Under the pieces are notes generated by a model. The model was not told the DNA's origin and ran no database searches. It saw only the letters and a list, made by a program, of their open reading frames with translations. From assembly GCF_024171565.1 (NCBI RefSeq), contig NZ_JALJZZ010000001.1, forward strand, positions 248,001 to 312,000: a DNA stretch of 64,000 nt. The letters are read 5' to 3'. The translations under genes were made by a program, and so were the position numbers. Within the stretch, counting starts at the first letter, position 1; each line of letters begins with the position of its first letter. The stretch comes from Okibacterium sp. HSC-33S16 (GTDB lineage: Bacteria > Actinomycetota > Actinomycetes > Actinomycetales > Microbacteriaceae). This document shows positions 52,274-61,769 of this stretch, one piece after another.

Positions 52274-53086
52274 ATGGCAACGCCCGACACTTTTGATTCC
52301 GGCACCGACACCTTCACTGCCGACTGGGCCAGCTGGCACGAAGCGCGTGAACGCGGTACCGCATCGCCCTTCGGGCTGGCATCGCTCGTCGCGACGCACT
52401 GGCTGACCGGAGCGCCGGAACCTCTTGATGGCGTGTTTGGCACCTGGCACGCCGGCCTCGACGGGATCGTCGGAGAGGGCCATGAACTGGATGGGCTCAC
52501 CGTTCTCCAAGGCGGCCGACCGGTGCGAGTGATCAGCGGCAGCACGGTCACGCTGACGAGCGGCCAGGACATCGAGTGGGGAGACCGTCGGTTGCGGTAC
52601 TTTGAACGCGATGGAGCCCTTGCCCTGCGGATCCTCGACCCGGACGCCCCCACTCGCACACGACTTCGCGGTATCGACGTGTTCGCGCCTGACCCGTCGT
52701 GGGTGGTTGAGGGCAGCTTCAGCCCGGCCGCACAGGATTCGCGGATGGAAATCACCGCGATCGACGGACACGTGTCTGACGACACCCCCGCGGGCACGGT
52801 CGCCCTGGCATTCCCTGACGGGCTGGAAACGCTGACTGTCGTCTCCGAGCGCGGTGCGTTACATGCCGTGTTCGCCGATGAAACGAGCGGGGACGAGACC
52901 TATCGGTTCCGCTTCCTCGACATGCCGGCACCCGACGAGGACGGCCGTGTGAGGGTCGACTTCAACCGAGCGTACGTGCCGCCGTGCGTCTTCAGCGACT
53001 TCTACGTGTGCCCGCTCCCGCCCGCGGGCAACCGGCTGAGCCGACCGATCCGCGCCGGCGAGAAGAACGTAGTTCTCGAACCCTGA
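52274..53086 (+). CDS. DUF1684 domain protein
   Basis: I take the ATG at 52274 with AGAGGA upstream; an ATG at 52265 is too close to it. The 270-residue protein has FTADWASWHEARERGTASPFGLASLVATHWL, a central beta-rich part (LDPDAPTRTRLRGIDVFAPDPSWVVEGSF) and the C-terminal DUF1684 hallmark RVRVDFNRAYVPPCVFSDFYVCPLPPAGNRLSRPIRAGEK. This family is cytoplasmic and uncharacterised. It follows the aldo/keto reductase remnant. Confidence 0.93.
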   Translation: MATPDTFDSGTDTFTADWASWHEARERGTASPFGLASLVATHWLTGAPEPLDGVFGTWHAGLDGIVGEGHELDGLTVLQGGRPVRVISGSTVTLTSGQDIEWGDRRLRYFERDGALALRILDPDAPTRTRLRGIDVFAPDPSWVVEGSFSPAAQDSRMEITAIDGHVSDDTPAGTVALAFPDGLETLTVVSERGALHAVFADETSGDETYRFRFLDMPAPDEDGRVRVDFNRAYVPPCVFSDFYVCPLPPAGNRLSRPIRAGEKNVVLEP

Positions 53087-53142
53087 TTGCCCATCCGTTA
53101 CGCCGTGTTGCACCCCGACCGAGGGATGCCACGAAACCGGCG

Positions 53143-53154
53143 TAGCGTCGCAGC
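53143..53154 (+). promoter_or_regulatory. leaderless-type -10 element of the FMN reductase gene
   Basis: TAGCGT at 53143-53148 is followed by 6 nt and the ATG at 53155; no Shine-Dalgarno is present. Confidence 0.5.
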
Positions 53155-53751
53155 ATGGTCGAGAACGCAGAACAGCAGCCGCTCCGGGTCGTTGCCGTAT
53201 CCGGAAGCCTCCACGCGCCGTCGAAGACAAGTGCGCTCGTGCACGCGATCCTCGCTCGGATCGCCGAAGCGCAACCGGTCTCTGCGCATGTCATCGAGTT
53301 GAGTGAGATTGGGCCCGCATTTGCGGGAGCGCTGACCCGTGATCAGGTCGCTCCGAGCGTCGAGACCGAGCTTCGGCGCATCGAGGACGCTGACCTCTTG
53401 ATCGTGGCCAGCCCGGTCTACCGTGGGTCGTTCACCGGCCTGTTCAAGCACCTCTTCGATTTCGTCGGTCAATACTCGCTCGTCGACAAGCCCGTGCTCG
53501 TCGCAGCCACCGGGGGAGGAGAACGCCACGCACTCATCCTCGAGCACCAGTTCCGTCCACTGTTCGGGTTCTTCCAGGCGCTGACCCTTCCGATTGGCGT
53601 CTACGCCTCAAACACGGACTTCACCGAGTACACGCTGACCAGCGAATCCGTCCGACAGCGGATCGACCTCGCCGTCGTGCGCGGGCTGCCGTTCGTGCGC
53701 AACCGAGTGCGAGACGCAGACACCGTTTCCGACTACGTGGGGGCATGGTAA
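53155..53751 (+). CDS. NADPH-dependent FMN reductase, MsuE-like
   Basis: The 198-residue flavodoxin-like reductase has VVAVSGSLHAPSKTSALVHAIL (flavin loop), LLIVASPVYRGSFTGLFKHLFDFV (MsuE/SsuE hallmark) and VLVAATGGGERHALILEHQFRPLFGFF. It should supply reduced FMN to a two-component monooxygenase, but no sulfonate monooxygenase gene is in the window, so the partner is elsewhere or the enzyme acts alone. Confidence 0.9.
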   Translation: MVENAEQQPLRVVAVSGSLHAPSKTSALVHAILARIAEAQPVSAHVIELSEIGPAFAGALTRDQVAPSVETELRRIEDADLLIVASPVYRGSFTGLFKHLFDFVGQYSLVDKPVLVAATGGGERHALILEHQFRPLFGFFQALTLPIGVYASNTDFTEYTLTSESVRQRIDLAVVRGLPFVRNRVRDADTVSDYVGAW

Positions 53752-53780
53752 GCGGGCGGCTTCCCCACGTAGGCTGAAGT

Positions 53781-55607
53781 ATGGTCAACCGTCTCGCTTC
53801 AGCCATGAGCCCGTATCTTCGCGCCCACCGGGACAACCCGGTCGACTGGCGCGAGTGGGGGCAGGACGCGTTCGATGAGGCCAAGGCCCGCGACGTGCCG
53901 GTCTTCATCTCCATCGGATACGCCACCTGCCACTGGTGCCACGTGATGGCGCGCGAGTCGTTCAGCGATCCGGCCATCGCCGAGTTCCTCAACACAAATA
54001 TGGTCAGCATCAAGGTTGACCGGGAGGAGCATCCCGCCGTTGACGCGAGCTACCTCGCCCAGGCGAGTGCCTTCACACAGCAGCTGGGCTGGCCACTGAG
54101 CATCTTCGCCACCCCGGGTGGTGCCGCCTTCTTTGCCGGAACCTATTTTCCGCCCGCGCCGGTCTCCGGGCATCCGTCATTTCATCAGGTTTTAGATGCG
54201 GTGATGGATGCCTGGACGAACCGTCGTGACGCCGCCAACGCGAACGCTGCGGCGATTGGCGCTGCCGTCACGGCGGTGGCTGAGCAGGTTTCGAACTCAG
54301 ACCTTCCGTCTGCCGAACAGATCGCGACCGCCGTCGCGACGCTGGCTTCGTTCGAGGACCGTGAGTTCGGCGGGTTCGGCGGCGCACCGAAATTCCCGGT
54401 TGCCCCCATCCTGAGCTTTCTCCTCACGACGCCCACCGGGGCACCGCTGGGTGCTCGAACCTTGGAGACGCTGAGCCGATCGCCACTCGTCGACCCGGTT
54501 GATGGTGGATTCTTCCGGTACGGAACCCAGCGCGACTGGTCAGAACCACACTACGAGCGCATGCTCTATGACAACGCGCTGCTGCTCGAGGGGTACAGCG
54601 AGGCGTACCGTCAGGATCCGACGCGGGAGTGGGCTGCGATGACGGCTGACGGTATCGCTCGGTTCCTCACCGGCACACTCCAATTGCCGACCGGTGGGTT
54701 CGCGAGTGCGCAGGACTCGGAATCAACCATTGATGGTGTCCGGTCGGAGGGCGGCTACTACGCACGCGACGCTGAGGGTCGTGCCGGGCTCACGCCTCCG
54801 GCCCTGGACGAGAAAGTTCTCACGGGCTGGAACGGCCTCGCCATTCGCGCGCTGACCCGCGCCAGCGTGATCTTCGACCGGGCCGACTACCTGGAGTCCG
54901 CTCGGTGGGCCGCGGATTATCTGCTCGAGAACCACCGCAACGCCGACGACACCCTCGTGCGCGCATCGGTGGCCGAACGCAAGTCGACCGCGCGGGCCAC
55001 GCTGGAGGACTACGGAATGCTCGCAGACGCCCTGCTCGAGCTTTCCCTGGCGACGGGTGAACTCGCCTACGCGCAGACCGCCCGCTTGCTCGTTGACGCG
55101 ACGCTGGATGCTGGAACCCCGCTCGCTGTCTTCGGCGAACCGGGCGGTGGCGACCCGGTACTCACTGGGCAGGGCATCGCGCTCTCGGGTGACCCATCCG
55201 AAGGGGCATACCCCTCTGGCCTCAGCGCGACGGCAACGGCTGCCTGGCGGCTCTACCTGGTCACCGGCGCTCGCCGGTATGCCGAGGCGGCCGAGGCTGC
55301 ACTCGCCCCGATCGGGCAGCTCGCTGTGGCGAACCCGATGTCATTCGGCGCATCGCTGCAGCTGATGGCCTCGATGGCTCGCGCCGGGAAACAGCTCGTG
55401 GTCGTGGCACCCGACGGCATCGATACGCCTGTGCCCGACAGCGTTCGACACAGTGCAGCGGACGTGGTCACAGTGGTGTCCGAGCGGCAGGCCCGCGAGT
55501 TCACCGCAGCGGGCTTCGAGCTGTTCGAGGCGCGGCTGCCCGTGAACGGCAAGCGCATGGCCTACGCCTGTGAGGCCTTCACCTGTCAGTTGCCGACCCC
55601 GGTGTAG
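53781..55607 (+). CDS. DUF255 / thioredoxin-domain protein (YyaL type)
   Basis: The 608-residue protein starts with a DsbH-like thioredoxin fold: MSPYLRAHRDNPVDWREWG, the GYATCHWCHVMARESFSDPAIAEFLN active site with CHWCH, then KVDREEHPAVD and GWPLSIFATPGG. The remaining ~420 residues form an alpha/alpha-toroid like that of six-hairpin glycosidases (DPVDGGFFRYGTQRDWSEPHYERMLYDNALL; LLTGWNGLAIRAL-like). The family is widespread (human SPATA20) but its substrate is unknown. It is convergent with sdaA. Confidence 0.93.
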   Translation: MVNRLASAMSPYLRAHRDNPVDWREWGQDAFDEAKARDVPVFISIGYATCHWCHVMARESFSDPAIAEFLNTNMVSIKVDREEHPAVDASYLAQASAFTQQLGWPLSIFATPGGAAFFAGTYFPPAPVSGHPSFHQVLDAVMDAWTNRRDAANANAAAIGAAVTAVAEQVSNSDLPSAEQIATAVATLASFEDREFGGFGGAPKFPVAPILSFLLTTPTGAPLGARTLETLSRSPLVDPVDGGFFRYGTQRDWSEPHYERMLYDNALLLEGYSEAYRQDPTREWAAMTADGIARFLTGTLQLPTGGFASAQDSESTIDGVRSEGGYYARDAEGRAGLTPPALDEKVLTGWNGLAIRALTRASVIFDRADYLESARWAADYLLENHRNADDTLVRASVAERKSTARATLEDYGMLADALLELSLATGELAYAQTARLLVDATLDAGTPLAVFGEPGGGDPVLTGQGIALSGDPSEGAYPSGLSATATAAWRLYLVTGARRYAEAAEAALAPIGQLAVANPMSFGASLQLMASMARAGKQLVVVAPDGIDTPVPDSVRHSAADVVTVVSERQAREFTAAGFELFEARLPVNGKRMAYACEAFTCQLPTPV

Positions 55608-55621
55608 CCGAGGCGTGCGAG

Positions 55622-56992
55622 TCAGCACTCGATGACGTTGACCGCGAGTCCGCCCTCGCTCGTTTCCTTGTACTTGCTCGACATGTCGACGCCGGTCTGC
55701 CGCATGGTCTCAATAACCGCGTCGAGTGACACGAGGTGGCTGCCGTCCCCGTGCAGCGCCAGGCGGGCCGCGCTCACAGCGGTTGACGACGCGATGGCGT
55801 TCCGCTCGATGCACGGCACCTGAACCAGCCCGCCGACCGGGTCGCAGGTCAGTCCCAGGTGGTGCTCCATCGCAATTTCGGCCGCGTTCTCCACCTGGCT
55901 GGTTGTGCCGCCGAGCACACTGCACAGCGCACCGGCCGCCATGGCGCACGCCGATCCCACTTCCGCCTGGCAGCCGCCCACCGCGCCCGAGATCGAGGCG
56001 TTGGCCTTGAACAGCGAGCCGATCGCGGTTGCCGTCAGCAAGAATCGCCGGATGCCATCTGCTGACGCCCCGGGAACGAAACGCAGGTAGTACGACGCTA
56101 CTGCCGGAATGATGCCCGCAGCACCGTTGGTCGGTGCGGTCACCACTCGACCGCCGGCCGCGTTTTCCTCGTTGACCGCCAGGGCAAACGAGTGCAGCCA
56201 CTCGGTGGGCAATTCGCGCCCGCTCTCGGCCTCGGCGAGCTCGAGGTGTTCCCGAACCGCTGCGGCACGCCGCTTCACGCGGAGCCCACCCGGGAGAATG
56301 CCGGACGCCGCGAGGCCGTTGGTGACCGATTCGTTCATGGCGGCCCAAATGGCGTCGAGCCCGCGGTCGACCTCGTCCGGGCTCCGTACGGACTCTTCGT
56401 TGCGACGGGCCACTTCGTCAATGCGCAGCCCATCGCGATCGCAGATCTCAAGGAGCGCAGCGCCGGTGGGAAAGGGGAGCGGATAGGTGATGACAGGCCG
56501 CTCGGCGGAGTCCTCGCCGTCGCGTCGGATGAAACCGCCCCCGATCGAGTAGTAGGTCTCGGCGACGAGGGGCTCGGCAGTCGTGCCGCTCCAGGCGGCG
56601 AGCGTCATGGCGTTGGGATGGCCGGGAAGTCGGGTGCGCGGTTCGAAGCTGATGTCACCCTGTTCGAAGGCAATGGCCCGTTCTCCGCCGAGAAGAAGTG
56701 TCGACCCTGGCGTCAGCCCCGACCACGACCCGTGAACCGCCGTCGGGTCGCACGTCTCCGGTGACAGGCCCTGCAGCCCGGCGACGACAGCGTCCGGAGT
56801 ACCGTGCCCGATACCGGTCGAGCCGAGCGACCCATAGAGCACGCAGGTGACCCGGTCGATGGCGCCGAGGAGGCCCGCAGCGGTGAGGCGGGAGGTAAAG
56901 GCGAGGGCGGCGCGCATCGGTCCGACGGTGTGCGAACTTGAGGGCCCAATACCGATCGAGAAGAGCTCGAACGCTGAAACGTAGGCCGTCAT
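55622..56992 (-). CDS. sdaA: L-serine ammonia-lyase, [4Fe-4S] type
   Basis: The ATG at 56992 follows AAGGAG. The 456-residue single-chain enzyme has the beta domain (FELFSIGIGPSSSHTVGPMRAAL, TLLLGGERAIAFEQGDISFE) and the catalytic alpha domain with cluster cysteines in GGCQAEVGSACAMAAGALCSV and LTCDPVGGLVQVPCIERNAIAS. It deaminates L-serine to pyruvate and ammonia and would oppose the serC-linked synthesis route encoded elsewhere in the window. Confidence 0.96.
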   Translation of the reverse strand: MTAYVSAFELFSIGIGPSSSHTVGPMRAALAFTSRLTAAGLLGAIDRVTCVLYGSLGSTGIGHGTPDAVVAGLQGLSPETCDPTAVHGSWSGLTPGSTLLLGGERAIAFEQGDISFEPRTRLPGHPNAMTLAAWSGTTAEPLVAETYYSIGGGFIRRDGEDSAERPVITYPLPFPTGAALLEICDRDGLRIDEVARRNEESVRSPDEVDRGLDAIWAAMNESVTNGLAASGILPGGLRVKRRAAAVREHLELAEAESGRELPTEWLHSFALAVNEENAAGGRVVTAPTNGAAGIIPAVASYYLRFVPGASADGIRRFLLTATAIGSLFKANASISGAVGGCQAEVGSACAMAAGALCSVLGGTTSQVENAAEIAMEHHLGLTCDPVGGLVQVPCIERNAIASSTAVSAARLALHGDGSHLVSLDAVIETMRQTGVDMSSKYKETSEGGLAVNVIEC

Positions 56993-57126
56993 GGGAACAC
57001 TCCTTGCTCGATGCTGTCCTGCCACTATAGGCAGAGTCAGCGCGAGTCGAGCAGGATCTCGCGTCCACGCGCGTGCGCTCGCAACGTTCGTGCGAAAACG
57101 CTCAGTTAGAGCGGGTTAACTGCGAT

Positions 57127-57693
57127 TCAGGTGAGTTGCTTCTTCGACGAAATCTGGCCGGTGTCGAACCCAAAGAGGTTGAGGCCGCCGTGGAAGCGGG
57201 CGTGCTCGACCTTGATGCAGCGGTCCATCACCACGGTGAGGCCGTGCTCTTCGCCGTAGCGAGCGGCCTCTTCGTTCCAGATACCGAGTTGTACCCACAC
57301 GGTCTTCGCTCCCACGGCGAGCACGTCGTCGATCACAGACGGGATGTCGCTGGCCTTGCGGAACACGTCGACGATGTCGGGTACCTCGGGCAGCGAAGCC
57401 AGGTCGGGGTAGGCCTTCTGGCCGAGAATCTCAGTGGCGTTGGGGTTGACGAAGTAGACCCGGTATTTGCTCGACTGCTGCAGGTAGGTGCCGACGAAGT
57501 AGCTCGAGCGGGCCGGGTTTGGCGAGGCGCCGACGATCGCAACCGACTTCGCAGTCCGGAGAATGTTGAGTCGCGCTTTCGCGTCTGGTCCTACCCAGGT
57601 GCGCTGGGACTTGAGCAGCTTGGCGAGGGGCGAGTCCGATGGCAGTGAGCAGGTGAGCCCGTTCTGAAGCTGGGTGGTGACGAGTTCTGACAT
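57127..57693 (-). CDS. CoA-binding domain protein
   Basis: The 188-residue Rossmann-fold protein has SVAIVGASPNPARSSYFVGTYLQ, YRVYFVNPNATEILGQKAYPDLASLPE, DIVDVFRKASDIPSVIDDVLAVGAKTVWVQLGIWNEEAA and DRCIKVEHARF, the YccU/CoA_binding_2 pattern. It is 3 bp downstream of metY on the same strand, a recurrent pair in actinobacteria. It may bind CoA or an acyl-CoA and influence the sulfhydrylase step; this is inference from context. Confidence 0.9.
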   Translation of the reverse strand: MSELVTTQLQNGLTCSLPSDSPLAKLLKSQRTWVGPDAKARLNILRTAKSVAIVGASPNPARSSYFVGTYLQQSSKYRVYFVNPNATEILGQKAYPDLASLPEVPDIVDVFRKASDIPSVIDDVLAVGAKTVWVQLGIWNEEAARYGEEHGLTVVMDRCIKVEHARFHGGLNLFGFDTGQISSKKQLT

Positions 57694-57696
57694 GGC

Positions 57697-58986
57697 TTAA
57701 ACCTCCACTGCCTGGGCGAGTGCCTGGTCCAGATCGTAGATGATGTCGTCCGCATCTTCGATCCCCACACTCAACCGAACCACACCGGGGAGGACGCCCG
57801 CGTCGAGCAGCTGCTGTTCGGTGAGCTGCGCGTGGGTCGTCGACGCCGGGTGGATGATGAGAGTTTTGGTGTCACCGATATTGGCGACGTGGCTCGCGAG
57901 ATCGACCGATTCGATGAGCTTTTGCCCGACCTCGCGACCGCCCTTCACGACAAAGCTGAACACGCTGCCGGGGCCCTTGGGAAGGTACTTCTCGGCGCGG
58001 GCGTGGTGCGGGTGCGAGTCGAGCCCGGCCCAGTAGACGGCCTCGATGCGCGGGTCCTGCTCGAGCCAGGTGGCGACGATCCGGGCGTTGTCGACGTGCG
58101 CCTGCATGCGGTAGGACAGTGTCTCGACCCCTTGCGCCAGCGTGGCCGCGGCCGTTGCCGCGAGCGAGGGGCCGATGTCGCGGAGCTGCTCGGCGCGGAG
58201 TCGGGTGAGGAACGCGTACTCGCCGAAGTTGCCCGACCACTCGAGTCCGCCGTAGCTCGGAACACTCTGTCCGAACAGCGGGAACTTGTCGCTGTGCCAG
58301 TCGAAACGGCCGCTCTCGACGACCACGCCACCGAGCGTGGTGCCGTGCCCGCCGAGGAATTTGGTGGCCGAGTGGGTGACGATGTCGGCGCCCCACTCAA
58401 TCGGCCGGTTGAGGTAGGGAGTGGCAATGGTTGAGTCGATGACGAGCGGGATGCCGTGTGCGTGGGCGACGTCGGCGAGGGCCTCAATGTCGGCGATTTC
58501 GCCGGACGGGTTGGCGACGGTCTCGGCGAAGATCAGCTTGGTCTTGTCGGTGATTGCGGCCGCGTAGTCCTCGGCGTTGGCCGACTGCACAAACGTGGTC
58601 TCGACGCCGAACCGGCGGAGGGTGACATCAAGCTGGGTGATCGAGCCACCGTAGAGGTTCGCGGAGGCCACGATGTGGTCACCTGACCCGACCAGGCTGG
58701 CAAAGGTGATGTACTGCGCCGAGAGGCCCGATGCCGTCGCGACGGCGCCGAGGCCACCCTCGAGGCTGGCCACGCGTTCTTCGAAACTCGCCACTGTCGG
58801 GTTGGCCAGCCGCGAATAGATGTTGCCGTACTTTTGCAATGCGAAGCGGGCAGCGGCATCCGCTGTGTCATCAAAGACAAATGCCGTCGACTGGTAAATC
58901 GGAAGCGCACGCGCTCCGGTCGCCGGGTCAGGGATGTTGCCCGCGTGAATTGCACGCGTGCGGAAGCCGTATTCGCGATCTGCCAT
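57697..58986 (-). CDS. metY: O-acetylhomoserine sulfhydrylase
   Basis: The 429-residue Cys/Met-metabolism PLP enzyme starts YGFRTRAIHAGNIPDPATGARALPIYQSTAF and has GNIYSRLANPTVASFEERVASLEGG, the active-site lysine in HSATKFLGGHGTTLGGVVV and FSFVVKGGREVGQKLIES. The long form (>420 residues) is typical of O-acetylhomoserine/O-acetylserine sulfhydrylase, which makes homocysteine from sulfide. It belongs to a minus-strand run pmt-yeiH-metY-CoA-binding. Confidence 0.94.
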   Translation of the reverse strand: MADREYGFRTRAIHAGNIPDPATGARALPIYQSTAFVFDDTADAAARFALQKYGNIYSRLANPTVASFEERVASLEGGLGAVATASGLSAQYITFASLVGSGDHIVASANLYGGSITQLDVTLRRFGVETTFVQSANAEDYAAAITDKTKLIFAETVANPSGEIADIEALADVAHAHGIPLVIDSTIATPYLNRPIEWGADIVTHSATKFLGGHGTTLGGVVVESGRFDWHSDKFPLFGQSVPSYGGLEWSGNFGEYAFLTRLRAEQLRDIGPSLAATAAATLAQGVETLSYRMQAHVDNARIVATWLEQDPRIEAVYWAGLDSHPHHARAEKYLPKGPGSVFSFVVKGGREVGQKLIESVDLASHVANIGDTKTLIIHPASTTHAQLTEQQLLDAGVLPGVVRLSVGIEDADDIIYDLDQALAQAVEV

Positions 58987-59057
58987 GGCCTCACGCTACC
59001 GGGTTGCTCGCGGCGCTCCGGCCGAGTGTCGTAACACAACGCAACGAGGGTGCGGGC

Positions 59058-60056
59058 TCAGGAGAACAGGTGTACGGCGCCGAGCGCGAGCGCCGCGATG
59101 AGCACCCACGACAGGAGCCCGACGGCGAGCGCGCGCCAGCCCGTTGAAACCAGTCGCTTGAGCTGGACGGCCGTTCCGAGGCCGAAGAGAGCCAGTGCGA
59201 GCAGGGCGGTCTGGAGCCCATCGAGGACGCCGAGTACCGGCTGCGGAATGTCGAGGAAGGTGCGCAGCAGGATCGCGGTGAGAAAGCCGACGACGAACAG
59301 GGGAACGAGGGGCGGCTTCGTGCCGGTGGTCGCCGCGGCGAACCGGCGGCGCTCAACCACGGCGGCAACGGCGACCATGGGGGCGAGCATCACCACGCGG
59401 GTGAGCTTGACGACGAGGGCGACCGCGAGCGCACTTCCACCGGCGATCTGGGCGGTGGCAACGACCTGCCCGACATCGTGCACGCTCGCACCGACCCAGT
59501 GACCGTATTGGACAGTGTCCAAGGTGAGCGGATGCCAGAGGGCTGGCAGGACAGCGATGGCGAGCGTTCCGCAGAGGGTCACCAGGGCGACCGGTTGCGC
59601 CTGTTCCGACCGACCGGCTCGGACGACGCCCGACATCGCGCCGATGGCGCTTGCCCCGCAGATGGCGAAGCCCGTTGCGATGAGCAGCGGTTCGTGTCCG
59701 GGGAGGCGGAACGCTCGACCGAGCAGCCAGGTGCCGCCGAAAGTGACCAGCACGATGGCGACGGTCGAGAGGAAGACGCCCCAGCCGAGCGAGGCGACGT
59801 CGAACAGGGAGAGTTTGAATCCGAGCAGCACGACGCCGATGCGCATGAGCCGGCGGGAGGCCAGGGCGAGCCCGGGGGCAAGGACACCGCTGAGCAACGG
59901 TTGGGCCGCGGGGATCTGGGCGACCACGATGCCGAGTACAACGGCGGCTGTGAGCAGCGGAACGGCTGGAACGAGCGTTGAGATCGCCCAGGCGACTGCG
60001 GCGGCTCCGGCGGCGGCCGCGACCCCGGGAAGCCAGGCCGGGCGGGTCAGACCCAT
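59058..60056 (-). CDS. YeiH-family membrane transporter (putative sulfate exporter family)
   Basis: The 332-residue protein has nine to ten hydrophobic helices and the UPF0324/YeiH pattern: LLTAAVVLGIVVAQIP, RRLMRIGVVLLGFKLSL, ATGFAICGASAIGAMSGV and VGASVHDVGQVVATAQIAGG. The family is labelled a sulfate exporter on thin evidence. Being directly upstream of metY it may handle a sulfur anion. Its start overlaps the pmt stop by 10 bp. Confidence 0.9.
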   Translation of the reverse strand: MGLTRPAWLPGVAAAAGAAAVAWAISTLVPAVPLLTAAVVLGIVVAQIPAAQPLLSGVLAPGLALASRRLMRIGVVLLGFKLSLFDVASLGWGVFLSTVAIVLVTFGGTWLLGRAFRLPGHEPLLIATGFAICGASAIGAMSGVVRAGRSEQAQPVALVTLCGTLAIAVLPALWHPLTLDTVQYGHWVGASVHDVGQVVATAQIAGGSALAVALVVKLTRVVMLAPMVAVAAVVERRRFAAATTGTKPPLVPLFVVGFLTAILLRTFLDIPQPVLGVLDGLQTALLALALFGLGTAVQLKRLVSTGWRALAVGLLSWVLIAALALGAVHLFS

Positions 60057-61684
60057 GACGGTAACCAGGAGTGAAGTGTCCAGAACCAGAACGGCACGGT
60101 GGTCGCGCTCCAGAGCGGGTACCAGAACACGCTCAGGGCGCTGGCCAGAACAAGGAACACAGCGGTGAGGGCTACGCCACGGGTGCGTTCATAGCGTGGG
60201 TCGGTGCGGCTGCCGAGGACGAGCCCAATAACGAAGGTCAGAGCGAGCACGAGGTAGGGCTCGAACGCGATGGTATAAAACTGGAACACCGTGCGCTCGG
60301 TGTACATCAGCCAGGGCAGGTAACCGGCGGCGACACCCATGAGGATGAGGCCGATCTGCCACTGTCTGGTGCGCACGAGCCGGTAGACGAGATAGAGCAT
60401 GGCGGCGACCGCTGCCCACCAGATCAGCGGGTTCGCGATCGAGGTAATGGCCTGCGAGCACGGCGCGAGTGCGCAGCCTGCTGTGCCGGTGGCGGGTGAG
60501 TCGTACCACATGCTCGTCGGGCGCAGCATCGCGAGCCAGCCGAGCGGATTGGCGGAGTACGGGTGGGGTGCGGCCAGGCCGACGTGGAAGTTATAGATCG
60601 ACTGCTGGTAGAAGAAGAAACTCTGCCACACCGACGGCACCCAGGAGAAGAAACCGGTCCAGGCGTTGCCCGCTTGTTCGGCCCAGTGTCGGTAGTAGCC
60701 GTTGTCGGTCACAAACCAGCCGGTCCAGCTGGCCAGGTAGACGACGATGGCGACCGGGACGAACAGGAGGAAGGTGGCCGGTCCCTGCTTGAGGACGGCT
60801 GCCGAGAACCAGGCGTCGAGCCCCAACCGCCGCCGGGCCAGGGCGTCGACGACGATGAGGTAGAGCCCGAATGCTGCGAGGAAGTAGAACCCCGACCACT
60901 TCACTCCGGCCGCGAGGCCAAACGCCAGCCCAGCAGCGATCAGCCACGGCCTCGCCCAGATCACCGGGCCCCAGTCGGATGCTCGGCCGCGCTGCCGCTG
61001 CTCGGCCAGGCGCTCGCCGAGTCGGTGTTCGTGCCAGCTGCGGTCGGCGAGAACGCAGGCAAAACCGAGCAGGGTGAAGAACATGAGGGAGTTGTCGAGG
61101 ATCGCCACGCGCGACATCACGATCGCGTGCCCGTCGATGGCGAAGATGAACCCGGCGATGACGGCCAAGAGTGTTGAGGCGAAGAGTTTGCGGGCCACCA
61201 GGGTGAGCACCAGGACGGCGAGGGTGCCGATCACCGCCGTTGAGATGCGCCAGCCGAAGCTGTCGGTGGCGCCGAAGGCCGCGAGGCCCAGGGCGATGAG
61301 CCACTTGCCGAGCGGCGGGTGAACCACATAGGCCGGGTCGGTGAGGTAGCCGTTTACCTGGCCAGCGTTGAAGTCCGGGTCGGACTCGGCGGGCCAGGAT
61401 GACTCGTAACCGTGCTGCAGCAGGGTCCAGGCATCCTTGACGTAAAAGGTCTCGTCAAAGACCAGGGCGTGCGGTGTGCTGAGGTTCCACATCCGCAGGA
61501 CAGCGGCCAGGAGGGTCACAAGTAGCGGTCCACCCCAGTACCAGAGCCGGCGACGGGCCGGGGTGGAGAGCAGTCGGCCCCACCAGTCGTCGAGTCTCGA
61601 GCCGCGAGGTTCGAGGTCGGCCGGGCTCTGGGTCGCCGCGCCACTCACCAGTTGGGAGAAACTTTCACGGGAAGGCACGGGCAC
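60047..61684 (-). CDS. pmt: dolichyl-phosphate-mannose-protein mannosyltransferase (Pmt)
   Basis: The 545-residue GT39 membrane enzyme has about eleven transmembrane helices and the Pmt hallmarks VFDETFYVKDAWTLLQHGYE with the catalytic Asp/Glu, YVVHPPLGKWLIALGLAAFG and the extracytoplasmic SVWQSFFFYQQSIYNFHVGL. It transfers mannose from polyprenyl-phosphate-mannose to Ser/Thr of secreted proteins during Sec export, as in mycobacteria (Rv1002c). It is divergent from rsmI, as in M. tuberculosis. Secreted hydrolases and lipoproteins in this window are potential targets. Confidence 0.95.
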   Translation of the reverse strand: MPVPSRESFSQLVSGAATQSPADLEPRGSRLDDWWGRLLSTPARRRLWYWGGPLLVTLLAAVLRMWNLSTPHALVFDETFYVKDAWTLLQHGYESSWPAESDPDFNAGQVNGYLTDPAYVVHPPLGKWLIALGLAAFGATDSFGWRISTAVIGTLAVLVLTLVARKLFASTLLAVIAGFIFAIDGHAIVMSRVAILDNSLMFFTLLGFACVLADRSWHEHRLGERLAEQRQRGRASDWGPVIWARPWLIAAGLAFGLAAGVKWSGFYFLAAFGLYLIVVDALARRRLGLDAWFSAAVLKQGPATFLLFVPVAIVVYLASWTGWFVTDNGYYRHWAEQAGNAWTGFFSWVPSVWQSFFFYQQSIYNFHVGLAAPHPYSANPLGWLAMLRPTSMWYDSPATGTAGCALAPCSQAITSIANPLIWWAAVAAMLYLVYRLVRTRQWQIGLILMGVAAGYLPWLMYTERTVFQFYTIAFEPYLVLALTFVIGLVLGSRTDPRYERTRGVALTAVFLVLASALSVFWYPLWSATTVPFWFWTLHSWLPSWV

Positions 61685-61769
61685 CCTGCAATGCTAGCGA
61701 CCCGGGTGCGGCGGAGCGCTGCCGGGCGGCGTCGCCGGTGAGGCTGGCCGCGAGTGGGAGACTGACAGC

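Noticed and set aside
58987-59057. SAM or other riboswitch before metY
   Set aside because: Only 71 bp separate yeiH and metY, too short for the known methionine-related riboswitches, and no conserved core is visible.
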